Shown: positions 1 to 6,577, counted from the first letter of the stretch. The stretch: DNA of 11,948 nt from Proteobacteria bacterium UBA2996 (GCA_002346525.1 DDZY01000087.1:1-11948); one strand, 5' to 3'. Notes: generated by a model from the sequence alone, not told the origin. Program-made: numbers and translations.

Positions 1-48
1 CGTGGCACGAGATCGATCGGACGCATAACGAGTCACAGGACTAGACAT
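1..48 (-). CDS. Possible N-terminus of unknown divergent protein (partial)
   Basis: On the minus strand an ATG at 48-46 opens a frame that stays open to the window edge (16 codons, MSSPVTRYASDRSRAT). A GGAG ribosome-binding sequence (complement of 54-57) lies 5 bases upstream of the ATG. A plausible minus-strand promoter lies further upstream (separate entry). The product is not recognisable from 16 residues. The case rests only on the start codon, its spacing to the GGAG and the open frame, so it could be chance. The same bases read on the plus strand could instead be the tail of an upstream gene: WHEIDRTHNESQD ending at TAG 42-44 is one open frame. Confidence 0.3.
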   Translation of the reverse strand, partial: MSSPVTRYASDRSRAT

Positions 49-94
49 ATTCGCTCCAGCCGGTCGCTTCTAAACCGAGGAGTGCTCTGCGGTT

Positions 95-124
95 AAAATA
101 ACAACCACTTAAGTTTGATGTAAA
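95..124 (-). promoter_or_regulatory. Candidate leftward promoter in the acs upstream region
   Basis: Read on the minus strand, TTTACA (complement of 119-124) is followed after 18 bases by TATTTT (complement of 95-100), a reasonable sigma-70 pair. It would serve the possible divergent gene starting at 48. An 8-bp palindrome, ACTTAAGT (107-114), lies in the spacer and could be part of an operator. No equally good plus-strand promoter for acs is visible. TAAAAT at 94-99 looks like a -10 but has no good -35 at normal spacing. The call is inference from consensus matching only. Confidence 0.25.
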
Positions 125-146
125 ACCGGCAGTCATAGGAGTTTTC

Positions 147-2087
147 ATGAGCGATAGCAACATTCACGACGTCATCCCCAGTTTCGCCGCCGCAGCGCAT
201 ATTGATAAGGACCGATACGAGGAGATGTATCAAAGATCACTGTCTGACCCGGATGCGTTCTGGGCCGAACAGGCTGACCTCTTTGTAGATTGGTTCACAC
301 CCTGGAACACGGTAAGTGACTGGAACTATCACACAGGCGAGATCAGCTGGTTTGCCGGCGCGACCCTTAACGTTGCTTATAACTGCATCGACCGTCATCT
401 TCCCAGTCGAGGAGATCAGACCGCGATCATTTGGGAAGGCGACGATCCTTCGGTTGATGCGAAACTCACTTACAAGGAACTTCACGAAGCCGTTTGCCGG
501 TTCTCGAATGTCCTCAAATCAAGGGGTGTGACCAAAGGAGACCGGGTGTCGATATATATGCCAATGGTTCCCGAGGCGGCAATCGCCATGTTGTCTTGTG
601 CGCGTATTGGAGCAGTCCACTCAGTCGTGTTTGGTGGGTTCTCACCTGAAGCCCTGCGTGATCGGATTCTGGATTCAGATTGCCGTGTGGTCGTCACAGC
701 AGACGAAGGTCCGCGCGGCGGGAAAGAGGTGCCTCTGAAGGCCAACGTGGAAAAGGCTCTGGAAGGGTGTCCTGAGGTCCATACGACCATTGTGGTTCGA
801 AGAACGGGAAATGCGGTTCCGCCCGGGGGTGATCGAGACGTGTGGTATCACGAAGCCGTGGCGGAAGTCTCGGCTGAGTGTGAAGCTGAGCCGATGGCAG
901 CGGAGGATCCGTTGTTTATCCTTTATACGTCTGGATCGACTGGAAAACCCAAAGGAGTACTGCACACCACGGGCGGCTACCAGTTGTATGCGGCAATGAC
1001 ACACCGCTATGTGTTCGATTACCACGATGGAGATGTTTATTGGTGTACGGCGGATGTCGGGTGGATCACCGGTCACAGCTATATCCTTTACGGCCCACTC
1101 GCAAACGGGGCGACCACGCTCATGTTTGAAGGTGTGCCTACTTATCCCGACGCATCTCGATTCTGGCAAGTCGTGGACAAGCATCAGGTCAATATATTTT
1201 ATACCGCGCCTACTGCAATCCGAGCCCTGATGAGCCAAGGAAATGACCCGGTCACCAGTACGAACCGCTCCAGTCTCAGACTGTTAGGTACGGTGGGGGA
1301 ACCGATCAATCCTGAAGCCTGGGAATGGTATTTCAAGACAGTCGGCGATGCCCGCTGTCCTATTGTGGACACGTGGTGGCAGACAGAAACCGGAGGCATT
1401 CTCATCACACCGCTTCCGGGAGCCACCGACCTTAAACCGGGCTCGGCGACACGCCCTTTCTTTGGCATCGTACCGGCACTGTTGGATGCCGACGGCAAAG
1501 CGCTTGAGGGCGCCGCTTCGGGCAATCTTGTCATCACCGGGTCGTGGCCGGGGCAGATGCGTACGGTCTACGGCGACCACGAACGCTTTGTGCAGACGTA
1601 CTTCTCGACTTACCCCGGCTTCTATATGACCGGCGATGGAGCGCGTCGGGACGAGGATGGTTACTACTGGATCACGGGTCGGGTTGATGATGTCATCAAC
1701 GTCTCAGGACACCGAATGGGTACGGCAGAGGTAGAGAGCGCCCTCGTGCTGCATAACAAAGTCGCGGAGGCTGCGGTGGTGGGCTACCCGCACGAGATTA
1801 AAGGGCAGGGAATCTATGCCTATGTGACTCTCATGGCAGGCGTGGCGGCGACTGATGAGTTGCGGGCGGAATTGATCGCGCTGGTTCGGAAAGAGATCGG
1901 ACCTATCGCCAGCCCCGATGTCATCCAGTGGTCGCCCGGTCTGCCGAAAACCCGATCAGGGAAGATTATGCGCCGGATTCTCCGGAAGATTGCGGGGAAC
2001 GAACTTGATAACTTAGGCGATACCTCCACGCTCGCGGAACCGGCAGTGGTTAGCGAGCTGATCGAAAATCGCGCAAGCGCGCGATAA
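147..2087 (+). CDS. acs: Acetyl-CoA synthetase (AMP-forming)
   Basis: Acs activates acetate in the cytoplasm: acetate + ATP + CoA gives acetyl-CoA + AMP + PPi through an acetyl-adenylate. This lets the cell scavenge or grow on acetate. The 646 residues match the family's full length (about 650). Visible motifs are the N-terminal ACS domain (residues ~25-85), the phosphate-binding loop YTSGSTGKPKG (260-270), the acetate-pocket/adenylate motif DTWWQTETGG (408-417, including the conserved Trp), the hinge region TGDGARRDEDGYYWITGR (495-512), and the C-terminal PKTRSGKIMRR (600-610). Its Lys606 matches the catalytic lysine that, in Salmonella Acs (K609), is switched off by acetylation. The start is set by AGGAG at 137-141, 5 bases before the ATG. 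Transcription probably ends or is separated from the ribosomal operon downstream, which has its own promoter. The neighbourhood does not suggest a dedicated acetate operon. Confidence 0.97.
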   Translation: MSDSNIHDVIPSFAAAAHIDKDRYEEMYQRSLSDPDAFWAEQADLFVDWFTPWNTVSDWNYHTGEISWFAGATLNVAYNCIDRHLPSRGDQTAIIWEGDDPSVDAKLTYKELHEAVCRFSNVLKSRGVTKGDRVSIYMPMVPEAAIAMLSCARIGAVHSVVFGGFSPEALRDRILDSDCRVVVTADEGPRGGKEVPLKANVEKALEGCPEVHTTIVVRRTGNAVPPGGDRDVWYHEAVAEVSAECEAEPMAAEDPLFILYTSGSTGKPKGVLHTTGGYQLYAAMTHRYVFDYHDGDVYWCTADVGWITGHSYILYGPLANGATTLMFEGVPTYPDASRFWQVVDKHQVNIFYTAPTAIRALMSQGNDPVTSTNRSSLRLLGTVGEPINPEAWEWYFKTVGDARCPIVDTWWQTETGGILITPLPGATDLKPGSATRPFFGIVPALLDADGKALEGAASGNLVITGSWPGQMRTVYGDHERFVQTYFSTYPGFYMTGDGARRDEDGYYWITGRVDDVINVSGHRMGTAEVESALVLHNKVAEAAVVGYPHEIKGQGIYAYVTLMAGVAATDELRAELIALVRKEIGPIASPDVIQWSPGLPKTRSGKIMRRILRKIAGNELDNLGDTSTLAEPAVVSELIENRASAR

Positions 2088-2129
2088 CGCGGCTAACGGG
2101 CCCGAGCCGTAGAGGCCGGGCGCTTGCGC
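2071..2129. repeat. 10-bp inverted repeat with nested hairpin at the acs 3' end
   Basis: GCGCAAGCGC (2071-2080) and its exact reverse complement GCGCTTGCGC (2120-2129) are separated by 39 bases. Inside the loop, CGGCT (2090-2094) can pair with AGCCG (2105-2109). The left arm lies in the last codons of acs, and the right arm overlaps the proposed -35 of the rpsF promoter. No T-tract follows, so it is not a classical intrinsic terminator. It could be an mRNA 3'-end stabilising structure or a weak or factor-dependent stop for acs transcription. Confidence 0.6.
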
Positions 2130-2152
2130 TACTCTGAGGCTCCCTTTAAAAT
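2124..2152 (+). promoter_or_regulatory. Promoter of the rpsF-rpsR-rplI operon
   Basis: TTGCGC (2124-2129) and TAAAAT (2147-2152) are separated by exactly 17 bases, a sigma-70-like pair with a strong -10 (5 of 6 consensus bases). The stretch just after the -10 (2153-2161) is GC-rich (CGCGGACCC). A GC-rich discriminator is typical of stringently controlled ribosomal promoters repressed by ppGpp/DksA. A start near 2159 would give a leader of about 70 bases before rpsF. This is predicted from consensus only. Confidence 0.55.
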
Positions 2153-2185
2153 CGCGGACCCGCAGCGCAGAAGCGCATGCTCCTT

Positions 2186-2208
2186 GCTCCACCGAACACC
2201 TGGGGGGC
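2186..2208 (+). promoter_or_regulatory. Candidate S6:S18-type leader hairpin before rpsF
   Basis: Within the presumed rpsF leader, CCA (2189-2191) pairs with TGG (2201-2203). The stem can be extended with GCT against the following G-run and C2208. It encloses a 9-base loop (2192-2200) that begins with CCG. The hairpin ends 10 bases before the AAAGGAG ribosome-binding site (2218-2224), and ACCGAA recurs just after it (2214-2219). Many bacteria carry a leader RNA before rpsF that binds the S6:S18 complex, mimics its rRNA site and contains a key CCG. The position and the CCG fit, but the stem is short and I could not align it to the family model. Confidence 0.35.
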
Positions 2209-2230
2209 TTTAAACCGAAAGGAGAGTTTG

Positions 2231-2755
2231 ATGCGACATTATGAGGTCGTTTTCCTGGTCCATCCGGACCAAAGTGAACAAGTCGGTGCAATGGTCGATA
2301 AATACCGCGGCCTGATCGAAGGCAGTGGCGGGCACGTGCACCGATTCGAAGACTGGGGTCGTCGCCACCTGGCCTATAACATCGGCAAAGTGCACAAGGC
2401 GCACTACGTGCTGATGAATATTGAGTGCGATCAGGCGACCATTGACGAGATCGTGAGCATGTTCAAGTTCAGTGATGCCGTCCTTCGGAATCTTGTCATA
2501 CGCCGAGACGCGGCAGTCACCAAAAGGTCTCCCCTTGCCGATGATCAGTCAGATGATGACGAAAATCCGGAAGCGACCTCTGAACCGATGCAAGGAGCGT
2601 CCGAGGGCGTGGGCGAAAAAGATAACGTTGTCGCAGACGCTCTGTCTGAGTCGCGAGAGAGTGTTGGCTCGGAAACGACTACCGACAGCGTCCCTGTGGA
2701 ACCGATTTCCCGTGACGAAGATGAAGACAACAGCAAAGAGGAGAAGTCCGTATGA
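2231..2755 (+). CDS. rpsF: 30S ribosomal protein S6, with long acidic tail
   Basis: S6 binds S18 and sits on the platform of the 30S subunit. The first ~100 of 174 residues are the standard S6 fold: MRHYEVVFLVHPDQ at the start, the conserved HRFEDWGRRHLAYNI region (38-51), and VLRNLVIRRD (84-93) in the last strand. The start at 2231 is chosen over an in-frame upstream ATG (2177) because S6 proteins begin MRHYE and AAAGGAG (2218-2224) sits 6 bases before this ATG. Residues 101-174 form an unusually long tail: 24 Asp/Glu against 5 Lys/Arg, Ser-rich and probably disordered. E. coli S6 is only about 131-135 residues, but its C-terminus receives post-translational glutamates from RimK; here acidity is encoded. 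The stop overlaps the rpsR start as ATGA, which implies translational coupling. Confidence 0.97.
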   Translation: MRHYEVVFLVHPDQSEQVGAMVDKYRGLIEGSGGHVHRFEDWGRRHLAYNIGKVHKAHYVLMNIECDQATIDEIVSMFKFSDAVLRNLVIRRDAAVTKRSPLADDQSDDDENPEATSEPMQGASEGVGEKDNVVADALSESRESVGSETTTDSVPVEPISRDEDEDNSKEEKSV

Positions 2756-2976
2756 ACCGTATGAACAAGCGAAGGAAATATTGCCGGTTCACTGCGCTGG
2801 GTGTCGATGAAATCGACTACAAGGATCTCGACACGCTCAAGGCCTATATCACCGAGACCGGCAAGATCATGGCCAGCCGTAACACGGGGACCAAAGCACG
2901 ATACCAACGTCAGTTGGCAACGGCAATCAAGCGAGCTCGTTTCCTCGCTTTGTTGCCGTATACCGACCAACACTGA
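2752..2976 (+). CDS. rpsR: 30S ribosomal protein S18
   Basis: S18 is a small basic protein that forms a heterodimer with S6 on the 30S platform. The 74 residues match E. coli S18 (75) almost throughout: RRKYCRFTALG near the start, EIDYKDLDTLKAYITETGKI in the middle, then TGTKARYQRQLATAIKRARF and LLPYTDQH at the end. The start at 2752 is preferred over a second ATG at 2761 because GAGGAG (2738-2743) is 8 bases from the first and 17 from the second. This ATG also overlaps the rpsF stop codon, the usual arrangement for keeping S6 and S18 synthesis equal. It is the second gene of the rpsF-rpsR-rplI operon. Confidence 0.97.
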   Translation: MNRMNKRRKYCRFTALGVDEIDYKDLDTLKAYITETGKIMASRNTGTKARYQRQLATAIKRARFLALLPYTDQH

Positions 2977-2986
2977 GGAGACAGTC

Positions 2987-3523
2987 ATGGAATTGATCCT
3001 CCTTGAAAAGATTCAGAACCTGGGTGACCTCGGCGATATCGTCAACGTTAAGTCAGGGTACGGCCGGAATTATTTGATTCCGCAGGGCAAAGCCATGCCG
3101 GCGAGTGCTGACGCCAAAGAAGAGGTCGAAGCGCGCCGGCGCGAGCTCGCCAAGCTGGATTCAGAGCGTCGCGAGGCCGCCGAAGCGAAGGCGGCCCTGC
3201 TCCCGCAGCGGCTCACGGTGAAACGACTTGTTGCAGAAGAAGGCAAGTTGTTCGGATCAGTCAGCCCAGTCGATATTGCGGAATTGCTGCAATCGGCAGA
3301 CATCGCAGTGCAGCGTTCCGAAATCTCAATGCCCGACGGTCCGATCAAGACTACCGGGGAGCATACGGTCGCGCTAATTCTTCATCCGGAAGTTCAAGCC
3401 ACCGTTCAGGTTGTCGTGGAGCCAGAAAATGAGGTAGCGAGCGCGCCCGAGGCTTCTGAGGCGGCGGAGACCGTTCCCGAAGAAGGGGAAGCGCCCGCGG
3501 ATTCTGCCCCCATCGATCACTGA
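2987..3523 (+). CDS. rplI: 50S ribosomal protein L9, with acidic Ala/Glu tail
   Basis: L9 binds 23S rRNA and reaches out from the base of the L1 stalk; it helps maintain reading frame. The N-terminal rRNA-binding domain is clear (MELILLEKIQNLGDLGDIV, then VKSGYGRNYLIPQGKA at 21-36). The charged connecting helix follows (~43-75), and the C-terminal domain contains KLFGSVSP (87-94) and ends at about residue 145. The start at 2987 follows GAGGAG (2975-2980), which overlaps the rpsR stop, and matches the invariant L9 N-terminus; frame upstream of it is not L9. At 178 residues it is ~30 longer than E. coli L9 (149). The extra 146-178 are Glu/Ala/Pro-rich with no basic residue apart from the final His. 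Confidence 0.97.
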   Translation: MELILLEKIQNLGDLGDIVNVKSGYGRNYLIPQGKAMPASADAKEEVEARRRELAKLDSERREAAEAKAALLPQRLTVKRLVAEEGKLFGSVSPVDIAELLQSADIAVQRSEISMPDGPIKTTGEHTVALILHPEVQATVQVVVEPENEVASAPEASEAAETVPEEGEAPADSAPIDH

Positions 3524-3597
3524 GGCGTCCATCCGCCGGCCCAGGGTTGTCTGATTCCAGGAGCCCCAGGGCCGAAACGGGCCGTCGCTGTTATTGC

Positions 3598-3641
3598 GGC
3601 GTCGGCTTGTCTACAATAGTTCTTCTCGGCGTCATTACAAT
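3598..3641 (+). promoter_or_regulatory. Possible dnaB promoter region with repeated GGCGTC/TACAAT
   Basis: Two good -10-like hexamers, TACAAT at 3612-3617 and TACAAT at 3636-3641, each lie shortly after a GGCGTC (3598-3603 and 3628-3633). Neither has a convincing -35 at 16-18 bases. The downstream one would start transcription about 15 bases before the dnaB ATG. dnaB may instead be read through from the ribosomal operon, since no T-rich intrinsic terminator is visible between rplI and dnaB. Confidence 0.25.
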
Positions 3642-3664
3642 CCGGCAAGAAGACTTCACCCATC

Positions 3665-5050
3665 ATGGCTCAGACAACGCCTACGCTAAGCGCAGTTTCC
3701 AGCATGCCCCGAGTGCCCCCGCAGGCCGTAGAGGCAGAACAGTCTGTGCTCGGCGGCCTGCTAGTGGATTCTCGCAGATGGGATGAAGTCGCAGAGACCG
3801 TTCGTTCCGGGGATTTCTACACCCGGGCACATCGTGAGGTCTTTTCGGCAATCCATGCGCTCCACGAGTCCAACAAAGCCGTTGATGTGGTTACGGCCTC
3901 GGAGTGGCTAAAGAATAAAGGAACGTTGGAGGCGGCCGGCGGTCTTGCCTACCTTGGTGAACTGGCCAACCGTACTCCGGGGACAACCAACCTCAAAGCC
4001 TACGCTCAGATTGTTCGTGAGCGCTCAATCTTGCGTTCTCTGATCGCTGCTGCGAGCGATATCTCAGAAAAGGCCTATCAGCCGGAAGGTCTCGACATCG
4101 AAGCCTTGTTGGATCATGCCGAAAAGGCGGTATTTGAGATTTCGGATGCAGACAGACGATCCGCTTCCGGATTCGACCCCATCCAAGGGTTGCTAACGCA
4201 GGCGCTGGATCGGATTGAAGAACTTCACGAATCCAAAGGCGGGATTACCGGAGTAGCGAGTGGCTTTCGCGATCTCGATGCGCTGACCTCAGGCCTACAG
4301 GAGGCCGATCTCGTGGTTATTGCCGGCAGACCGTCAATGGGGAAAACCTCGCTGGCAATGAATCTTGCCGAAAATGCCGCGGTGGGCTCAAAGCTGCCGG
4401 TGGCCGTCTTCAGTATGGAGATGCCTGGTCATCAACTGGCAATGCGGATGCTTGCCTCGTTGGGCAGAATCAATGCTCACCGAATTCGGACAGGCCAACT
4501 ACAGCAGGAAGATTGGCCTCGGCTTACCTCGGCAATGGGACTATTGGACGAGGCGCCCATTTTTGTTGATGATACCCCCGCCCTGACTCCCTTGGAGCTT
4601 AGATCCCGAATACGGCGCCTGGTCCGTGAGCATGGTGACCTGGGGCTTGTGATCGTGGACTATCTGCAACTGATGCAGACCGGCGACAACAGTGAGAATA
4701 GGGCGGTAGAGGTGGCCAATATCACTCGGGCGTTGAAAGTGGTTGCCAAGGAGTCTGGTGTGCCAGTGGTGGTACTGTCACAGCTTAATCGTGGTCTGGA
4801 GCAGCGTCCCAACAAGCGGCCGATTATGTCGGATCTGCGTGAATCGGGGGCGATCGAACAGGATGCAGACCTCATCCTATTCATCTATCGGGATGAGGTA
4901 TATAACGAAGATAGTCCGGAGAAAGGAACCGCTGAGATCATCGTAGCCAAGCAGCGCAACGGACCGACGGGCACAGTTCGACTGACCTTCCTCGGTGAAT
5001 ACACGCGGTTTGAAAGTTACGCACCCGCCTTTGACGATCAGGGCTTTTGA
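3665..5050 (+). CDS. dnaB: Replicative DNA helicase DnaB
   Basis: DnaB is the hexameric 5'-3' helicase that unwinds DNA ahead of the replisome and works with primase and the clamp loader. The 461 residues compare with 471 in E. coli. The N-terminal primase-interacting domain begins at PPQAVEAEQSVLGGLLVD (18-35). The RecA-like motor has Walker A GRPSMGKTS (221-229), Walker B VIVDYLQLM (329-337), the H3 motif LSQLNR (371-376), SDLRESGAIEQDAD (389-402) and the arginine-finger region KQRNGP (429-434). No intein interrupts the Walker A or other motifs, where DnaB inteins often insert. The Shine-Dalgarno is weak (AAGAAG at 3647-3652, 12 bases away); a second ATG at 3704 has none, so I keep the first. 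It follows the rpsF operon as in many gammaproteobacteria. Confidence 0.97.
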   Translation: MAQTTPTLSAVSSMPRVPPQAVEAEQSVLGGLLVDSRRWDEVAETVRSGDFYTRAHREVFSAIHALHESNKAVDVVTASEWLKNKGTLEAAGGLAYLGELANRTPGTTNLKAYAQIVRERSILRSLIAAASDISEKAYQPEGLDIEALLDHAEKAVFEISDADRRSASGFDPIQGLLTQALDRIEELHESKGGITGVASGFRDLDALTSGLQEADLVVIAGRPSMGKTSLAMNLAENAAVGSKLPVAVFSMEMPGHQLAMRMLASLGRINAHRIRTGQLQQEDWPRLTSAMGLLDEAPIFVDDTPALTPLELRSRIRRLVREHGDLGLVIVDYLQLMQTGDNSENRAVEVANITRALKVVAKESGVPVVVLSQLNRGLEQRPNKRPIMSDLRESGAIEQDADLILFIYRDEVYNEDSPEKGTAEIIVAKQRNGPTGTVRLTFLGEYTRFESYAPAFDDQGF

Positions 5051-5112
5051 GAGCGAACCTAAGAGAAGCTCAGTATTAAGAATAGAGAAATCATGTGCGG
5101 CCTGGTGCCCTC

Positions 5113-5132
5113 GACTCATGAGTCACTGAGTG
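5113..5132. repeat. 12-bp palindrome plus overlapping 9-bp palindrome before radA
   Basis: GACTCATGAGTC (5113-5124) is a perfect 12-bp palindrome. It is immediately continued by CACTGAGTG (5124-5132), whose arms CACT/AGTG are also symmetric. Both sit in the 106-base dnaB-radA gap, about 25-45 bases before the radA start. The dense symmetry suggests a protein-binding site, but no regulator family with this exact site is recognised. Coincidence is possible. Confidence 0.4.
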
Positions 5133-5146
5133 GCTGTTCGTCCGCT

Positions 5147-5154
5147 GAGGGGAG
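5147..5154 (+). promoter_or_regulatory. Ribosome-binding site deciding the radA start
   Basis: GAGGGGAG (5147-5154) lies directly upstream of ATG 5157; counting its GAGG core (5147-5150), the spacing is 6 bases. This favours 5157 over an in-frame GTG at 5130, which lacks a good upstream ribosome-binding sequence and would add nine residues not seen in RadA proteins. Confidence 0.65.
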
Positions 5155-5156
5155 CC

Positions 5157-6530
5157 ATGCCGAAATCCCGCGCTGACACCCTGTACCGCTGCACTGACTG
5201 CGGCGCAAAGAGTCATAAATGGGTGGGTCAGTGTACCAGTTGCGGCGCCTGGAACACCCTAAGTCTCGCAACCGACCCTGGCGTCTTCCCAACCGATCTG
5301 CCCGGCAGCAAACCACCCACGCGACTGTCGGACGTCATTACGACCGAATACGAACGTTACCAGACTGGACTGACTGAACTGGATCGTGTCCTTGGGGGCG
5401 GAATTGTTCCGGGGTCGGTGGTACTGCTCGGGGGAGAACCCGGAATCGGCAAGAGTACGCTCGCCCTTCAGGCGCTCGGACATCTCTCAGAAGAACACGA
5501 GACGCTGTATGTCAGCGCCGAAGAGTCCCTTGAGCAGCTCGCGTTGCGCTATCAGCGACTGGGCCTGAACCGTCAGGAATTAACAGCGCTTTGTGACGGG
5601 CAGTTAGAGCAGCTCATCATCGAGCTCGATAGGAAAAAGTACAGCGTGCTCGTCATTGACTCTATCCAGACCTTGCGAGCGGCGGGACTCGAGTCCAGCC
5701 CCGGAAGTGTAGGCCAGGTTCGTGAGTGTGCTGACCGTCTGGTGCTGGAAGCCAAGCGCAGAGGCATCGCGATCATCCTGATCGGGCACGTGACCAAGGA
5801 GGGCGCGCTCGCCGGCCCCAAGACTCTGGAGCATCTTGTGGACACGGTGCTGTATTTTGAGGGGGATACGACAAGCCGCTTCAGGCTGGTACGGGCGTGG
5901 AAAAATCGATTCGGCTCTGTGAACGAGGTTGGGGTTTTTGCCATGGCTGCTAGGGGATTAAAAGCGGTGAGGAATCCCTCAGCCATCTTTCTTTCCGGAG
6001 CTCAGATCGACTCGCCGGGAACGGCAATATTTGCGAGCCAGGAAGGATCAAGACCGATGTTGGTCGAGGTACAGGCTTTGGTGGATCAAAGCTCTTTAGG
6101 AAACCCTCGTCGGCTAAGTGTGGGATATGAAACTCATCGATTGAATATGCTGCTGGCCATTCTTCACCGACACGCCGGGATTAACCTATTGGACCAGGAT
6201 GTGTTCGTTAATGTCGCAGGAGGTCTGCGTGTGGTGGAAACAGGCGCAGATCTGGCGGTAGCCGCCGCTCTGATCTCCAGTTTCTCCAACAAGCCGATTG
6301 ACCGAGGCACTATCTTTTTTGGAGAACTCGGTCTCTCCGGTGAAGTGAGGCCGGTCCCTAGAGGAGAGGCGAGAGTGGCTGAATCGGCAAAACTCGGCTT
6401 CTCGAAACTCGTTGTTCCTGCGGCAAACAAGCTTGGGTCACGCAATGCTACCGACGGCCTTGCTGTTTTGGCGTTGCGAAGTGCTGCCGAACTCAATTCC
6501 GTGGTGTTGGAAGCGAGCGCCCAAGCCTGA
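5157..6530 (+). CDS. radA: DNA repair protein RadA (Sms), branch-migration ATPase
   Basis: RadA is a RecA-related hexameric motor that drives branch migration of recombination intermediates and aids RecA-dependent repair. With the ATG at 5157 the protein is 457 residues (E. coli 460) and starts MPKSRADTLYRCTDCG. Visible parts are the N-terminal zinc finger with Cys12, Cys15, Cys26 and Cys29; Walker A GGEPGIGKST (92-101); Walker B VLVIDSIQ (164-171); the RadA signature KNRFG (249-253); and the C-terminal Lon-protease-like domain (~275-457), which holds GGLRVVETGADLAVAAAL (355-372). The catalytic Ser-Lys pair of true Lon is not expected in RadA. It lies 106 bases downstream of dnaB without alr between them and is convergent with dapD. 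No distinct promoter of its own was found. Confidence 0.97.
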   Translation: MPKSRADTLYRCTDCGAKSHKWVGQCTSCGAWNTLSLATDPGVFPTDLPGSKPPTRLSDVITTEYERYQTGLTELDRVLGGGIVPGSVVLLGGEPGIGKSTLALQALGHLSEEHETLYVSAEESLEQLALRYQRLGLNRQELTALCDGQLEQLIIELDRKKYSVLVIDSIQTLRAAGLESSPGSVGQVRECADRLVLEAKRRGIAIILIGHVTKEGALAGPKTLEHLVDTVLYFEGDTTSRFRLVRAWKNRFGSVNEVGVFAMAARGLKAVRNPSAIFLSGAQIDSPGTAIFASQEGSRPMLVEVQALVDQSSLGNPRRLSVGYETHRLNMLLAILHRHAGINLLDQDVFVNVAGGLRVVETGADLAVAAALISSFSNKPIDRGTIFFGELGLSGEVRPVPRGEARVAESAKLGFSKLVVPAANKLGSRNATDGLAVLALRSAAELNSVVLEASAQA

Positions 6531-6577
6531 AGCGCTCCGATTGCATCAGCCTGGAAGTCCTATTCTGGCCAAAACGG

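Noticed and set aside
675..1238. A 187-residue open frame on the minus strand inside acs
   Set aside because: It lies wholly antisense to a clear, full-length acs gene, has a basic, low-information composition and no recognisable domain. It is the expected shadow of a GC-rich coding sequence.
2177..2230. Upstream ATG extending rpsF by 18 residues
   Set aside because: S6 proteins start at MRHYE, and the strong AAAGGAG at 2218-2224 serves the ATG at 2231. The extension would be coding through the proposed leader hairpin.
2801..2986. Upstream in-frame extension of rplI inside rpsR
   Set aside because: It reads through rpsR in another frame and has no L9 similarity. The ATG at 2987 has its own GAGGAG and the canonical L9 N-terminus.
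3537..3584. Possible terminator or attenuator after rplI: CGGCCC (3537-3542) can pair with either of two GGGCCG copies (3569-3574, 3579-3584)
   Set aside because: The loops are long, the stems are only six pairs, and no T-tract follows. The pairing could easily be chance in GC-rich DNA.
3547..3786. A 79-residue open frame crossing from the rplI-dnaB gap into dnaB
   Set aside because: It overlaps the start of dnaB in another frame, has no ribosome-binding sequence of note and no recognisable similarity.
3665..5050. Intein within dnaB
   Set aside because: Walker A, Walker B and later motifs are continuous and the length is normal, so no intein is present.
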